Assembly: GCA_036871055.1 (NCBI GenBank)
Contig: CP141893.1
Coordinates: 2,666,001 to 2,730,000 of the forward strand
Length of the DNA stretch: 64,000 nt
From: Bisbaumannia sp015645095
Lineage (GTDB): Bacteria > Pseudomonadota > Gammaproteobacteria > Pseudomonadales > Halomonadaceae
Direction: 5' to 3'
Both the position numbers and the translations under genes were made by a program. This document shows, one piece after another, positions 26,106 through 35,220 of the stretch; position 1 is the stretch's first letter; each line of letters starts with the position of its first letter. The notes under the pieces are model-generated. The model worked only from the letters and a program-made list of their open reading frames with translations, made no database searches and was not told the origin of the DNA.

Positions 26106-26718
26106 AACGGACGGCCCGGCCATCTACCGGGAGTCCTTTGCCACGATCCGGCGCGAGGCCGAATTGGCGCGCTTCGCGCCGGAGGAGGAGCCGGTGGCCG
26201 TGCGCATGATCCATGCCGCCGGCCTGGTGGAGCTGGCCCCCTACATTCATTTCCGTGGCGATGCGGTGAACCGGGCCCGGGCGGCGCTGGAGGCGGGGGC
26301 GCCGATCCTCTGTGACGCGCGCATGGTCGCCGAGGGCATCACCCGCACGCGCCTGCCGGCGGACAACGCCATCCTCTGCACCCTGCACGACGCGCGGGTG
26401 CCCGACCTGGCCTGGGAACTGGGCAACACCCGCTCGGCGGCGGCGCTGGAGCTGTGGCGCCCCCAACTGGACGGCGCGGTGGTGGCCATCGGCAATGCGC
26501 CGACGGCCCTGTTCCACCTGCTGAATATGCTGGAAGACCCGGCGTGCCCGCGGCCGGCGGCGATCATTGGCTGCCCGGTGGGCTTCGTGGGCGCCGCCGA
26601 ATCCAAGCAGGCCCTGTGGGAGAGCGCCGCGGCGCCCTGCGTGGTCGTCGAGGGGCGCCTCGGCGGCAGCGCGGTGACGGTGGCCGCCCTCAACGCCATG
26701 GCGGATCGCCGCGAATGA
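26089..26718 (+). CDS. cobH: Precorrin-8X methylmutase CobH
   Basis: This 209-residue CbiC/CobH protein moves a methyl group from C-11 to C-12 to give hydrogenobyrinic acid. The catalytic His lies in RMIHAAG (about residue 43), and the family motifs ILCDARMVAEGI, AIGNAPTALFHLL and CPVGFVGAAESK are present. Length is normal. It overlaps cobG by 17 bp and cobI by 4 bp. Confidence 0.95.
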   Translation: MPYVYETDGPAIYRESFATIRREAELARFAPEEEPVAVRMIHAAGLVELAPYIHFRGDAVNRARAALEAGAPILCDARMVAEGITRTRLPADNAILCTLHDARVPDLAWELGNTRSAAALELWRPQLDGAVVAIGNAPTALFHLLNMLEDPACPRPAAIIGCPVGFVGAAESKQALWESAAAPCVVVEGRLGGSAVTVAALNAMADRRE

Positions 26719-27455
26719 GCCTCGCCACCATGACACCGGGCACCATCCACGGCGTCGGCCTGGGCCCCGGCAGCCAGGACCTGATGAGCGTGCGCGCCGA
26801 CCGGCTGATCCGCGGGGCCTCCCATGTCGCCTACTTCCGCAAGCAGGGCCGCCGCGGCCATGCCCGCAGCATCGTCGAGGGCCTGCTGGCGCGGGACGTG
26901 ATCGAGCTGCCCATGGAGTACCCGGTCACCACCGAGATCCCCTTCGACGACCCCCGCTACAACGCGCTGCTGGCGGCCTTCTACGACAAGCAGGTCGCGC
27001 AGCTCACTGAGATCGCCGAAGCGGGCCAGGACGTGGTGGTGCTCTGCGAGGGCGACCCCTTCTTCTACGGCTCCTTTATGCACCTCTATACGCGCCTCGA
27101 GGGGCGGGTGCCGGTGGCGGTGGTGCCGGGCATCACCGGCATGTCCGCCGCCTGGACCGCCACCGGGCGGCCGGTGACCTGGGGCGACGACGTCCTCACC
27201 GTGCTGATGGGCACCCTGCCGGAGGAGGCCCTGGTCGAGCGTATCGCCCGCACCGACGCCCTGGTGGTGATGAAGATCGGCCGCAACCTGGACAAGCTGC
27301 GCCGGGCCCTGGTCCGGGCCGGCCGCGACGACGAGGCCTGGCTGATCGAATACGCCGCCATGCCCCAGGAGCGCATCCGGCCGTTTCGCGAGGTCGGCGA
27401 CAGCGTGCCCTACTTCTCCATCCTGGTGATCCACGGCAACGGGAGGCGGCCATGA
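26715..27455 (+). CDS. cobI: Precorrin-2 C20-methyltransferase CobI
   Basis: This 246-residue SAM-dependent tetrapyrrole methylase makes precorrin-3A. It has the family N-terminal HGVGLGPGSQDLMSV, the CEGDPFFYGSF motif near residue 114, and VVPGITGMSAAW. The ATG at 26715 overlaps the cobH stop (ATGA); the frame extends further upstream, but only as another frame of cobH. It overlaps cobJ by 4 bp. Confidence 0.95.
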   Translation: MSLATMTPGTIHGVGLGPGSQDLMSVRADRLIRGASHVAYFRKQGRRGHARSIVEGLLARDVIELPMEYPVTTEIPFDDPRYNALLAAFYDKQVAQLTEIAEAGQDVVVLCEGDPFFYGSFMHLYTRLEGRVPVAVVPGITGMSAAWTATGRPVTWGDDVLTVLMGTLPEEALVERIARTDALVVMKIGRNLDKLRRALVRAGRDDEAWLIEYAAMPQERIRPFREVGDSVPYFSILVIHGNGRRP

Positions 27456-28264
27456 ACGAGACGGCAAGCGGCGGCTGGCTCAGGGTGGTCGGCCTGGGGC
27501 CGGGCAGTGAGGCGCTAATTACCCCCGAGGTCTCCGCCGCCCTGGCCGAGGCCACCGATGTGGTGGGCTATGTGCCCTACGTGGAACGGGTGGCGCCGCG
27601 GCCGGGGCTGGTGCGCCACGGCTCGGACAACCGCGAGGAGATCCGCCGGGCGGAGGCGGCCCTGCGCCTGGCCGCCGCGGGTCACCGGGTGGTGGTGGTC
27701 TCCTCGGGGGACCCGGGGGTCTTCGCCATGGCCGCGGCGCTCTTCGAGGCGCTGGAGGCGGGCGAGCCCGAGTGGCGCGCCCTGGATATCCAGGTGCTGC
27801 CGGGCATCTCCGCCATGCTGGCCGCCAGCGCCCGGCTGGGGGCGCCCCTGGGCCACGACTTCTGCTGCATCAACCTCTCCGACAACCTCAAGCCCCGGGC
27901 GCTGATCGAGCGCCGCCTGCGCCTGGCCGCCGAGGCCGACTTCGCCATGGCCTTCTACAACCCCCGCTCCAGGGCGCGCCCGGAGGGCTTCGAGCGTGCC
28001 CTGGAGGTGCTGCGCGAGGCCTGCGGGCCGGAGCGTCTGATCATGTTCGCCCGGGCCGTGGCCACGCCGGAGGAGTCCCTACGGGTCACCACCCTCGGCG
28101 AGGCCAGGGCGGAGATGGCCGATATGCGCACCCTGGTGCTGGTGGGCTCCAGCCAGACGCGGCTGATCCCGCGCCTGACCCCGCATCAGGGCCTGCCCTG
28201 GGTCTATACCCCGCGGTCGGCCTTGGGGGCTGGCTCAGGGTCTGGTTCAGGGGCCGACTCGTGA
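27452..28264 (+). CDS. cobJ: Precorrin-3B C17-methyltransferase CobJ
   Basis: This 270-residue methylase contracts the ring and methylates C-17 to give precorrin-4. Motifs VVGLGPGSEALIT, VGYVPYVERV, VSSGDPGVFAMA, VLPGISAMLAASARLGAPLGHDFC and INLSDN are typical. The C-terminus is a Gly/Ser-rich tail (GAGSGSGSGADS) that overlaps the 3' end of the convergent cobK by 61 bp. cobJ is the last gene of the continuous plus-strand run that begins at the chelatase. Confidence 0.94.
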   Translation: MNETASGGWLRVVGLGPGSEALITPEVSAALAEATDVVGYVPYVERVAPRPGLVRHGSDNREEIRRAEAALRLAAAGHRVVVVSSGDPGVFAMAAALFEALEAGEPEWRALDIQVLPGISAMLAASARLGAPLGHDFCCINLSDNLKPRALIERRLRLAAEADFAMAFYNPRSRARPEGFERALEVLREACGPERLIMFARAVATPEESLRVTTLGEARAEMADMRTLVLVGSSQTRLIPRLTPHQGLPWVYTPRSALGAGSGSGSGADS

Positions 28265-28986
28265 GCGAGGCAGGCCAGCACATCTTCGACCGAGTGCACC
28301 TCATAACGGGAAGGCAGCGCCGGCCGCTCGATCATCACCACCGGCAGGCCCAGCTCGCGGGCGGCGCTGAGCTTGGCCACCGCACCGCCTCCCCCGGCGT
28401 TCTTGCAGACGATGCGCTGGATGCCGTGCTCCCGCAGCAGGGCCCGATCGCCCGCCAGGGTAAAGGGGCCGCGGTCCAGGATCACCCGGTGATGGGGCAG
28501 GGGCGGCGGCGCCTCGGGGGCATCGACCAGGCGCAGCAGGTAGTGGTGCCGGGGTTGGGCCGCGAAGGCGGCCAGGTGCTGGCGCCCGATGGCCAGCAGG
28601 ATCCGCTCGGGCGGGCCGGCAAGCGCCGCCACCGCCGCCTCGATATCGGCGACGCGGGTCCAGCGATCGCCGGCCTGGGGCACCCAGGGCGGGCGGGTCA
28701 GGGCAATCAGGCGGACGCCAGCATGGTGCGCCGCCGCCACGGCGTTCTGGCTCATCCGCTCGGCGAAGGGGTGGGTGGCGTCGACCAGGTGGGTGATGCC
28801 GTGCTCCGCGAGGAAGTCGGCCAGGCCCGCCACCCCGCCGAAGCCGCCGACCCGGGTGGGCAGCGGCTGCGGCTTGGGGGTGGCCACCCGGCCGGCATAG
28901 CTGAACAGGGCAGGAACCTGGCGCTCGGCCAGGGCGCCGGCCAGGGCACTGGCTTCCGTGGTGCCCCCTAGAATCAGGATTTTCAT
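28204..28986 (-). CDS. cobK: Precorrin-6A reductase CobK
   Basis: This 260-residue NADPH-dependent enzyme reduces precorrin-6A to precorrin-6B. It begins with the dinucleotide-binding motif ILILGGTTEASALA and contains HLVDATHPFAERMSQNA and FTLAGDRALLREHGI. The C-terminal tail is rich in Pro, Glu and Asp because it is antisense to the Gly/Ser tail of cobJ. Its ATG abuts the cobL ATG on the other strand (CATATG), so its promoter and ribosome-binding site must lie inside the start of cobL. It is the only biosynthetic gene on the opposite strand within this block. Confidence 0.93.
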   Translation of the reverse strand: MKILILGGTTEASALAGALAERQVPALFSYAGRVATPKPQPLPTRVGGFGGVAGLADFLAEHGITHLVDATHPFAERMSQNAVAAAHHAGVRLIALTRPPWVPQAGDRWTRVADIEAAVAALAGPPERILLAIGRQHLAAFAAQPRHHYLLRLVDAPEAPPPLPHHRVILDRGPFTLAGDRALLREHGIQRIVCKNAGGGGAVAKLSAARELGLPVVMIERPALPSRYEVHSVEDVLACLAHESAPEPDPEPAPKADRGV

Positions 28987-30210
28987 ATGACGGACCTAGA
29001 CGACGCTCCCTGGCTGACGCTGCTTGGCTGGGGGGAAGGTGGCACAGAAGGGCTGACCGCGGCAAGCCGCAGCGCCTTGGAGGACGCCGAGCTGGTGTTC
29101 GGCGCGCGGCGCCATCTGCGCCGCTTGCCGCCGCTGGCGGCCGAGGTGCGCGAATGGCCGGTGCCCTTCGCCGACGGCATCCCCCAGCTGCTGGCCGAGC
29201 GCGGCCGCCGGGTGGTGATGCTGGTCTCCGGCGACCCCTTCTGGTTCGGGGCGGGCACCAGCCTGGCGCGTCATCTGCCCGCCGACGAGTGGCGGGCCCT
29301 GCCGGTGCCCTCCATCTTCGGCCTGGCGGCGTCCCGCCTGGGCTGGCCGCTGGAGGCCTGCACCTGCCTGGGCCTGCATGCCAAGCCGCTGACGCGGATC
29401 CGCCCCCATCTGCACCTCGGCCGACGCCTGCTGGTGCTGGTACGGGACGGCGACGCCGTGAGCGAGCTGGCCGGCTGGCTGGTGCGCTTCGGTTTCGGCG
29501 CCACCCGGCTGCATCTGCTGGAGGCCCTGGGCGGCGGCGAGGAGCGCATCCGCAGCGTGCGGGCCGATGCCACCCTGCCGGACGATATCGCCCACCCGGT
29601 GGCGGTGGGCCTGGAAGTGGCCGGCGAGGGGCCGGCCCTGCCGCTGACGCCGGGCCTGCCGGACGAATGGTTCGACCACGATGGCCAGATCACCAAGCAA
29701 GCCGTGCGCGCCCTGACCCTGGCTGCCCTGGCCCCCCGGGCGGGGGAGCGGCTCTGGGATCTCGGCACCGGCTCGGGCTCTATCGCCATCGAATGGTTGC
29801 TGGCCCACCCGGACAACCGCGCCCTGGGCGTCGAGCGCGACGCCGGGCGGGCGGCCCGGGCGCGCCGCAATGCCCATGCCCTCGGCGTCGACTGGCTGGA
29901 GGTGGTGGAGGGCGATGCACTGGCGATGCTGGAGGAAGGCGCCCTGGCCGAGGCCCCACCACCCGAGGCGGTCTTTATCGGCGGCGGGCTGTCCCAGGCC
30001 CTGCTGGAGGCGCTGTGGCGGCGATTGCCGGCCGGCGTGCGGATCGTGGCCAATGCGGTGACCCTGGAATCCGAGGCCCTGCTGACCGAGTGGCAGCGGC
30101 GGGCCGGCGGCGAGCTGCTGCGCCTGGAGCTGGCCAGTGCCGCGCCCCTCGGCACCCGGCGGGGCTGGAAGGCCAGCTACCCCATCGTGCAGTGGCGGGT
30201 CAGTCGATGA
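28987..30210 (+). CDS. cobL: Precorrin-6Y C5,15-methyltransferase (decarboxylating) CobL
   Basis: This 407-residue fusion has an N-terminal CbiE-like tetrapyrrole methylase (LVSGDPFWFGAG near residue 80) and a C-terminal CbiT-like Rossmann methylase (LWDLGTGSGSIAIEWL near 257). It methylates C-5 and C-15 and removes the acetate carboxyl to make precorrin-8X. It starts back to back with cobK and overlaps cobE by 4 bp. Confidence 0.94.
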   Translation: MTDLDDAPWLTLLGWGEGGTEGLTAASRSALEDAELVFGARRHLRRLPPLAAEVREWPVPFADGIPQLLAERGRRVVMLVSGDPFWFGAGTSLARHLPADEWRALPVPSIFGLAASRLGWPLEACTCLGLHAKPLTRIRPHLHLGRRLLVLVRDGDAVSELAGWLVRFGFGATRLHLLEALGGGEERIRSVRADATLPDDIAHPVAVGLEVAGEGPALPLTPGLPDEWFDHDGQITKQAVRALTLAALAPRAGERLWDLGTGSGSIAIEWLLAHPDNRALGVERDAGRAARARRNAHALGVDWLEVVEGDALAMLEEGALAEAPPPEAVFIGGGLSQALLEALWRRLPAGVRIVANAVTLESEALLTEWQRRAGGELLRLELASAAPLGTRRGWKASYPIVQWRVSR

Positions 30211-30563
30211 GGGTGGCGGGCTTCGGCTTTCGCCGCGGCGCCGGCCTGGCCTCGCTGGATAACGCCCTGGACCGGCTGTGCCGGCGCTATGGCCCGGTCG
30301 ACCGGCTGGCCGCGGTGCAGTCGATGCTACCGCTGGTCCAGGCACTGGGGGAACGACACGGCATCCCGGTAATGGGAGTGGCGGAGGGTGACTTGCCCCG
30401 GGCGGCCACCCTGACCCGTTCCCCGCATAGCCTGGCGGCCCGGGGCACCGGCAGCGTCGCCGAGGCGGTGGCCCTGCTGGCGGCGGGACCCGGGGCGACC
30501 CTGCTCGGCCCCCGACTGATCTCGACGGACCGCCAAGCCACCGCGGCCCTGGCAACAGGGTAG
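30207..30563 (+). CDS. cobE: Cobalamin biosynthesis protein CobE (CbiG C-terminal type)
   Basis: This 118-residue protein matches the CobE/CbiG C-terminal domain: VAGFGFRRGAGLASLDNAL at the start, then LAARGTGSVAEAVALLAAG. Its role in the aerobic pathway is accessory; proposals include binding of an intermediate. The ATG at 30207 overlaps the cobL stop. A REP-containing intergenic region follows, separating it from cobM. Confidence 0.87.
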   Translation: MRVAGFGFRRGAGLASLDNALDRLCRRYGPVDRLAAVQSMLPLVQALGERHGIPVMGVAEGDLPRAATLTRSPHSLAARGTGSVAEAVALLAAGPGATLLGPRLISTDRQATAALATG

Positions 30564-30597
30564 ACCCCCGATCCGCCATTGTGGGGGATCTCCAGCC

Positions 30598-30690
30598 TGC
30601 CCTTGTGGGAGTCCGGATTCCGGACGATTGGCGCCGATAGGCGCCTTGGTGTGTGTAGGAGCCGGCTTTAGCCGGCGATTGGTGCCGATG
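30598..30690 (+). repeat. REP-like palindromic repeat cluster B
   Basis: Two related units lie between cobE and cobM: TTGTGGGAG with hairpin TCCGGATTCCGGA, then CGATTGGCGCC and GGCGCC; and a shorter GTAGGAGCCGGC-TTTA-GCCGGCGATTGG. They are the same family as the repeats at 16138-16243 and 35713-35768. Confidence 0.78.
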
Positions 30691-30713
30691 AACGCAATAA
30701 GAGGAAAGCCAAT

Positions 30714-31508
30714 ATGACCATCCACTTTATCGGCGCCGGCCCCGGGGCACCGGACCTGCTGACGCTGCGCGGCCGGGACCTGATCGCTGCCTGCCCGGTG
30801 TGCCTCTATGCGGGATCGCTGGTGCCCGAGGCACTGCTTGAGCACTGCCCGGATGGCGCCCGCATCATCAATACCGCGCCCTTCTCCCTCGACGAGATCA
30901 TCGCCGAGATGCGCGCCGCCCATGCCGCGGGGCACGATGTCGCCCGGCTGCACTCCGGGGACCTGTCGGTCTGGTCCGCCATGGGCGAGCAACTGCGCCG
31001 GCTGCGTGAACTGGCGATTCCCTATGCCATTACCCCGGGGGTGCCGGCCTTCGCCGCCGCCGCCGCCACCCTGGGCCAGGAACTGACCCTGCCGGGGGTA
31101 GCCCAGTCCGTGGTGCTGACCCGCACCCCGGGGCGAGCCAGCGCCATGCCGGACGGCGAGACCCTGGCCAACTTCGCCAGGAGCGGCGCCACCCTGGCCA
31201 TTCATCTCTCCATCCATAACCTGGCCCAGGTGGTGGAAGCGCTGACGCCCTACTATGGTGCCGACTGCCCGGTGGCCATCGTCTGGCGGGCCAGTTGGCC
31301 CGACGAGCGGGTGGTGCGGGGGCAGTTGTCGACCGTGGAGGCTCGGGTCGACGCCACCATGCAGCGCACCGCGCTGATCCTGGTGGGCCCGGTGCTGGGC
31401 AGCCAGGACTTCCAGGAGAGCTGCCTCTATTCGCTCGGCTATGACCGCCGCTTCCGGCCCCAGTCGGCGGATTCGCCCTTCGCCGCGGGTGAGGGTGACG
31501 GCGTATGA
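30714..31508 (+). CDS. cobM: Precorrin-4 C11-methyltransferase CobM
   Basis: This 264-residue SAM-dependent methylase makes precorrin-5. Motifs HFIGAGPGAPDLLTLRG, VCLYAGSLVPE, LHSGDLSVWSAM and ITPGVPAFAAAAATLG define the CobM/CbiF group. It follows a REP-containing gap of about 150 bp and has an AAGAGGAAAG site ahead of its ATG, so it may begin a separate translational block of cobM-cobF-cobO. It overlaps cobF by 4 bp. Confidence 0.95.
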   Translation: MTIHFIGAGPGAPDLLTLRGRDLIAACPVCLYAGSLVPEALLEHCPDGARIINTAPFSLDEIIAEMRAAHAAGHDVARLHSGDLSVWSAMGEQLRRLRELAIPYAITPGVPAFAAAAATLGQELTLPGVAQSVVLTRTPGRASAMPDGETLANFARSGATLAIHLSIHNLAQVVEALTPYYGADCPVAIVWRASWPDERVVRGQLSTVEARVDATMQRTALILVGPVLGSQDFQESCLYSLGYDRRFRPQSADSPFAAGEGDGV

Positions 31509-32275
31509 TCCATCTCTCGCTGATCGGCATCGGCACGGGCAATCCCGAGCATGTCACCCTGGCCGCGGTGCGGGCCCTCAACGAGGCGGACCTGATCCTG
31601 CTGCCCCGCAAGGGCGAGGCCAACTCGGACCTGGTGGACCTGCGCCGGCTGCTGTGTCGCAATCTGCTGGAGGCGTCGTCCCGCCCCCGGGTCGTGGAGT
31701 TCGACCTGCCGCGCCGCGATGCCCATGCCGACTACCTGGCCGCGGTGGACGACTGGCACGGGGCCATTGCCGCCATCTGGGGGGAACTGATGGCGACCCA
31801 TCTGCCCCAGGGCGGGCGGGTCGGCCTGCTGATCTGGGGGGACCCCTCGCTCTACGACAGCAGCCTGCGTATCGCCGGGAGACTGGGGTCCCGAACGAGG
31901 GGCGAGGTGACGGTGGACGTGGTGCCGGGCATCACCAGCCTGCAGGTGCTGACCGCCGCGCACCGCATCCCCCTCAATGCGCTGGCCGAACCGGTGCAGA
32001 TCACCACCGGCCGCCGTCTAAGAGAGCGCGGCTGGCCGAGCGACGCCGCGAGCGTGGCGGTGATGCTCGATAGCGGCGGCGCCTTCCAGGCGCTGCCGCC
32101 GGAGGGCCTGCATATCTGGTGGGGCGCCTACCTGGGCATGGACAAGCAGCACCTGATCGACGGCCCCCTGGCGGAGGTGGCCGCGACGATTCTCGAGCGG
32201 CGTGCCGCCCTGCGCGAGCGGCATGGCTGGATCATGGACATCTATCTGTTACGCAAAATAAGCGGTGGAGAGTGA
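31505..32275 (+). CDS. cobF: Precorrin-6A synthase (deacetylating) CobF
   Basis: This 256-residue methylase acts at C-1 with loss of acetate, giving precorrin-6A. It is specific to the aerobic pathway. The N-terminus LSLIGIGTGNPEHVTL, the LIWGDPSLYDS motif near residue 118 and VVPGITSLQVLTA are characteristic. Its presence explains why no CbiD is needed here. It overlaps cobM by 4 bp. Confidence 0.94.
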   Translation: MIHLSLIGIGTGNPEHVTLAAVRALNEADLILLPRKGEANSDLVDLRRLLCRNLLEASSRPRVVEFDLPRRDAHADYLAAVDDWHGAIAAIWGELMATHLPQGGRVGLLIWGDPSLYDSSLRIAGRLGSRTRGEVTVDVVPGITSLQVLTAAHRIPLNALAEPVQITTGRRLRERGWPSDAASVAVMLDSGGAFQALPPEGLHIWWGAYLGMDKQHLIDGPLAEVAATILERRAALRERHGWIMDIYLLRKISGGE

Positions 32276-32276
32276 A

Positions 32277-32882
32277 ATGAAGAAAGTCGATCCTCAGCGT
32301 CATGCCGAACGCATGGCCATCAAGCAGCGCATCATGAACGAGCGCATCGAGGCCGCCGACAAGGACCAGGGCGTGCTGCTGGTGCTGACCGGCCCCGGCA
32401 AGGGCAAGAGCAGCTCCGGCTTCGGCATGCTGGCCCGGGCCTTGGGCCACGGCATGAAGGTAGGCGTGGTGCAGTTTATCAAGGGCGCCTTCAGCACCGG
32501 CGAGGAGGCCTTCTTCCGTAACCTGCCGAACGTGGAGTACCACGTGATGGGCGAGGGCTACACCTGGGACACCCAGGACCGGGAGCGCGACGTCCAGACC
32601 GCCGAGGCGGCCTGGGAGGTGGCGAGTCGCATGCTGAGCGACCCGAGCTTCGATATGGTGCTGCTCGACGAGCTCAATATCGCCCTGCGCTACGAGTATC
32701 TGAACCTCGACCGGGTGCTCGACGACCTCCAGGCTCGCCCGGCCATGCAGCACGCCATCGTCACCGGCCGCTACGCCCCCGAGGCACTGATCGAGCTGGC
32801 CGATACCGTCACCGAGATGAAGGTGGTCAAGCACGCCTTCAAGGACCAGGGCGTCAGGGCCCAGAAGGGCGTCGAGCTCTAA
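32277..32882 (+). CDS. cobO: Cob(I)alamin/cob(I)yrinic acid a,c-diamide adenosyltransferase CobO
   Basis: This 201-residue CobA/CobO-type protein transfers the 5'-deoxyadenosyl group of ATP to cob(I)alt corrinoids. The P-loop TGPGKGKSSSGFGM is near residues 38-51, with VGVVQFIKGAF and the VLLDELNIAL motif after it. The ATG at 32277, six bases after GGAG, is preferred over an upstream GTG at 32265. It ends about 90 bp before the IS66 junction, which is the presumed inversion endpoint. Confidence 0.94.
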   Translation: MKKVDPQRHAERMAIKQRIMNERIEAADKDQGVLLVLTGPGKGKSSSGFGMLARALGHGMKVGVVQFIKGAFSTGEEAFFRNLPNVEYHVMGEGYTWDTQDRERDVQTAEAAWEVASRMLSDPSFDMVLLDELNIALRYEYLNLDRVLDDLQARPAMQHAIVTGRYAPEALIELADTVTEMKVVKHAFKDQGVRAQKGVEL

Positions 32883-33017
32883 GCCGTACATGACGCCATT
32901 TCGGATACGCACGGGGCAGGGTGGGGGCCTATCCAAAGCCCTCCACTCTGCCCTGTTCCGCGCCGCCCGTACCTATCCATGTAAGCGATCCACGAACTCC
33001 ATCTGCCCAAGGCGACC

Positions 33018-34613
33018 TTACAGCGGTAGCGTCTCTTTCCAGCGCCAAGGCAGCAGCGGGCTGAGGTCGTCAGCTTCACTGAGGGTGGGGAGGGTCTCGA
33101 ACACGAACTGCAAGTAGTCGTATGGCGAGTGGCCGTTGGCCTTGGCCGTCTCGATCAGACTGTAGATCGCTGCGCTGGCGTGGGCACCACTCGGCGTATG
33201 GCTGAACAGCCAGTTCTTGCGGCCGACCACGAAGGGGCGGATGGCGTTCTCCGCCAGGTTGTTATCGAGCGGGATCAACCCATCATCAAGAAAGCGGGTC
33301 AGGCGCCCCCACTGGCCATCCAGGTAATGCAGCGCCTTGCCCAGCGCACTCTTCGGCAGTACCTGCTGCTGGGATTTGTCGAGCCAGGTGCGCAACTGGG
33401 TGATCAGCGGACGGCTTTTCTGATCGCGCAGTTCCCGCCGCGCGTCGGCATCCAGGGCCTTGGCCTGTTTCTCCACGGCGTAGAGCTTGCGGATCTGGTT
33501 GAGCGCCCAGTCGGCCTTGCCGGTCTTGCCCTTGGGCTGCACCTTCTGGGCCTCGACGAACTTGCGTCGCGCGTGGGCCCAGCAGCCGGCATGGAGGATG
33601 CCGTTCTTTCGCACCACTTCGGCATAGCCTTCGTAGCCGTCGGTGACCAGGCGACCGGTATAGTCGCCCAGCAGGCGCACGGGCACCCGACCGGCGCGGC
33701 TGGCGTCATAGTCGAACAGCACCACTTGTTGGCCCGGCGGGCCACCCCGCTGCAACCACATGTAGGAGGTCGAGCTCGCCAAGCGGTTGACTTCGGTGTT
33801 GACCTGTAGGGTGGTCTCATCCATGTGGATCAGCGGGGCCTGCAGCAGGTGCCGACGCAGGGCTGCGACCAACGGCTGCAATCGCTCGCCAGCCTGGACC
33901 ATCCAGCGCGCCAGGGTGTTGCGCGGGATCTCGACGCCGTGCCGGGCAAAGATCTGGCTCTGCCGGTAGAGCGGCAAGGCATCCTGGTATTTGGCGGTGG
34001 CCACGTAGGCAAGCAGCGTGGCGCTGGCGTTGCTCTTGGGCAGTAACTTGGCCGGCGGTGAGGCGACGCGCACGCCCTCTTCGCAGATTGGGCAGGCGTA
34101 CTTGCGCCGTACATGGCGAATGACCTCGACCCGGGCCGGCACCACATGGAGTTCCTCGCTGACCTCCTCGCCGATGACCTTGAGCGCGGTGCCATCCTCG
34201 GCACACCGACGCCCTTCCTCGGGAAGCTCATGCACCACCTCAATGCGCGGGAGATCGGGCGGCAGCGCAACACGGCCACCACGCGTACGGCGCTTGGCCG
34301 GCTGACGGGGCTCGGCCGCGGCGTCTTGCGTGGTGGACTCCTCATCGGCGGCGGTGTCCTCTGCATCCACGGCCACTTCGGCCTCGTTGATCAGCAGGTC
34401 ACCCTGCTCGACGCGGTACTTCTCGGTGGAGGGACCAAACTGACGCTCGATGGCCAGACGGAACTGCTCGAACAGCGATTGCTTGGCCGCTTCCCACTGG
34501 GCCTCCTTCCTGGCCATCAAGGCGAGCAGGCGGTCATTCTCGGCCTCGGCAGCGGCCAGCTTACGTTGCAGCTGATCCAGCGTGTCGGCGGTGTGGGAAG
34601 CGGAGGAGGTCAT
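33018..34613 (-). CDS. tnpC: IS66-family transposase TnpC
   Basis: This 531-residue DDE transposase has an N-terminal coiled coil (residues about 10-60) and a zinc-finger-like CPICEEG region near residue 177. The catalytic core includes LIHMDETTLQV, LVTDGYEGYAEV, HAGCWAHARRKFVEA and the C-terminal DNNLAENAIRPFVVGRKNW motif. It is intact, so the element could be functional with TnpA and TnpB. Confidence 0.95.
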   Translation of the reverse strand: MTSSASHTADTLDQLQRKLAAAEAENDRLLALMARKEAQWEAAKQSLFEQFRLAIERQFGPSTEKYRVEQGDLLINEAEVAVDAEDTAADEESTTQDAAAEPRQPAKRRTRGGRVALPPDLPRIEVVHELPEEGRRCAEDGTALKVIGEEVSEELHVVPARVEVIRHVRRKYACPICEEGVRVASPPAKLLPKSNASATLLAYVATAKYQDALPLYRQSQIFARHGVEIPRNTLARWMVQAGERLQPLVAALRRHLLQAPLIHMDETTLQVNTEVNRLASSTSYMWLQRGGPPGQQVVLFDYDASRAGRVPVRLLGDYTGRLVTDGYEGYAEVVRKNGILHAGCWAHARRKFVEAQKVQPKGKTGKADWALNQIRKLYAVEKQAKALDADARRELRDQKSRPLITQLRTWLDKSQQQVLPKSALGKALHYLDGQWGRLTRFLDDGLIPLDNNLAENAIRPFVVGRKNWLFSHTPSGAHASAAIYSLIETAKANGHSPYDYLQFVFETLPTLSEADDLSPLLPWRWKETLPL

Positions 34614-34657
34614 GCGCTGATGTTACCGAATCCCGCCACGCAAGGGGAGTGGGAAGC

Positions 34658-35014
34658 CTATCCAACCGATTGAAAGTCCAGTGTCTTATGGGGTTGCATG
34701 GCACGCAGGTCGTAGCCATCCAACAACCAGTTCAGCTCCTGCCCCGTCAGCGTGACGGTATCGCCCTCCAGTCGGTCGGGCCACTTGAAGCGCTCGCGCT
34801 CCAGGCGCTTGTACCAGACCACGAAGCCGTTGCGTTCCCAGAACAGCAGCTTCACCTTGTCGCGCCGGCGGTTGCCGAACACGAACACGGCCTTGTCGAA
34901 GGGGTTGAGCGCCATGGCCTCCTGGACCAGCAGGGCCAGGCCATCGATCTGCTTGCGCATATCGACCGGCTCGCGACACAGATAGACCCGTAACCCGGTG
35001 TCGGGCCGGATCAT
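34658..35014 (-). CDS. tnpB: IS66 accessory protein TnpB
   Basis: This 118-residue accessory protein has the family pattern: YLCREPVDMRKQIDGLALLV, then FVFGNRRRDKVKLLFWERNGFV. It is required with TnpA for IS66 transposition, though its exact role is unclear. The ATG at 35014 overlaps the tnpA stop by 4 bp; the longer frame reaching 35191 is only tnpA read in another frame. Confidence 0.93.
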   Translation of the reverse strand: MIRPDTGLRVYLCREPVDMRKQIDGLALLVQEAMALNPFDKAVFVFGNRRRDKVKLLFWERNGFVVWYKRLERERFKWPDRLEGDTVTLTGQELNWLLDGYDLRAMQPHKTLDFQSVG

Positions 35015-35220
35015 GATGCCACCTCCACGGTGACGAAGCGCAGTGGTCGATACCGCGGCGGCACCGGCATGCCCTGGACCGCGAGACGCTGCTCCCAGGC
35101 CAGCAACGCCGCCAAGTTCAGGCCCTGCTCCTTGGCATACTCGCTCAACGCCAGTTGCCGGGATGAGGCATGGAACAGATGACCCAGCCAATAAGCCTGC
35201 GTTGACGTCAGTTCGTTCAT
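35011..35220 (-). CDS. tnpA: IS66 accessory protein TnpA (OrfA)
   Basis: This 69-residue protein starts MNELTSTQAYWLGHLFHASS, a short version of the IS66 OrfA. Helical content (LSEYAKEQGLNLAALLAWEQRL) resembles the helix-turn-helix of that family. A second copy of its first seven codons is found at 11394 with a TAG at codon 8, cut off by IS1380. Confidence 0.88.
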   Translation of the reverse strand: MNELTSTQAYWLGHLFHASSRQLALSEYAKEQGLNLAALLAWEQRLAVQGMPVPPRYRPLRFVTVEVAS

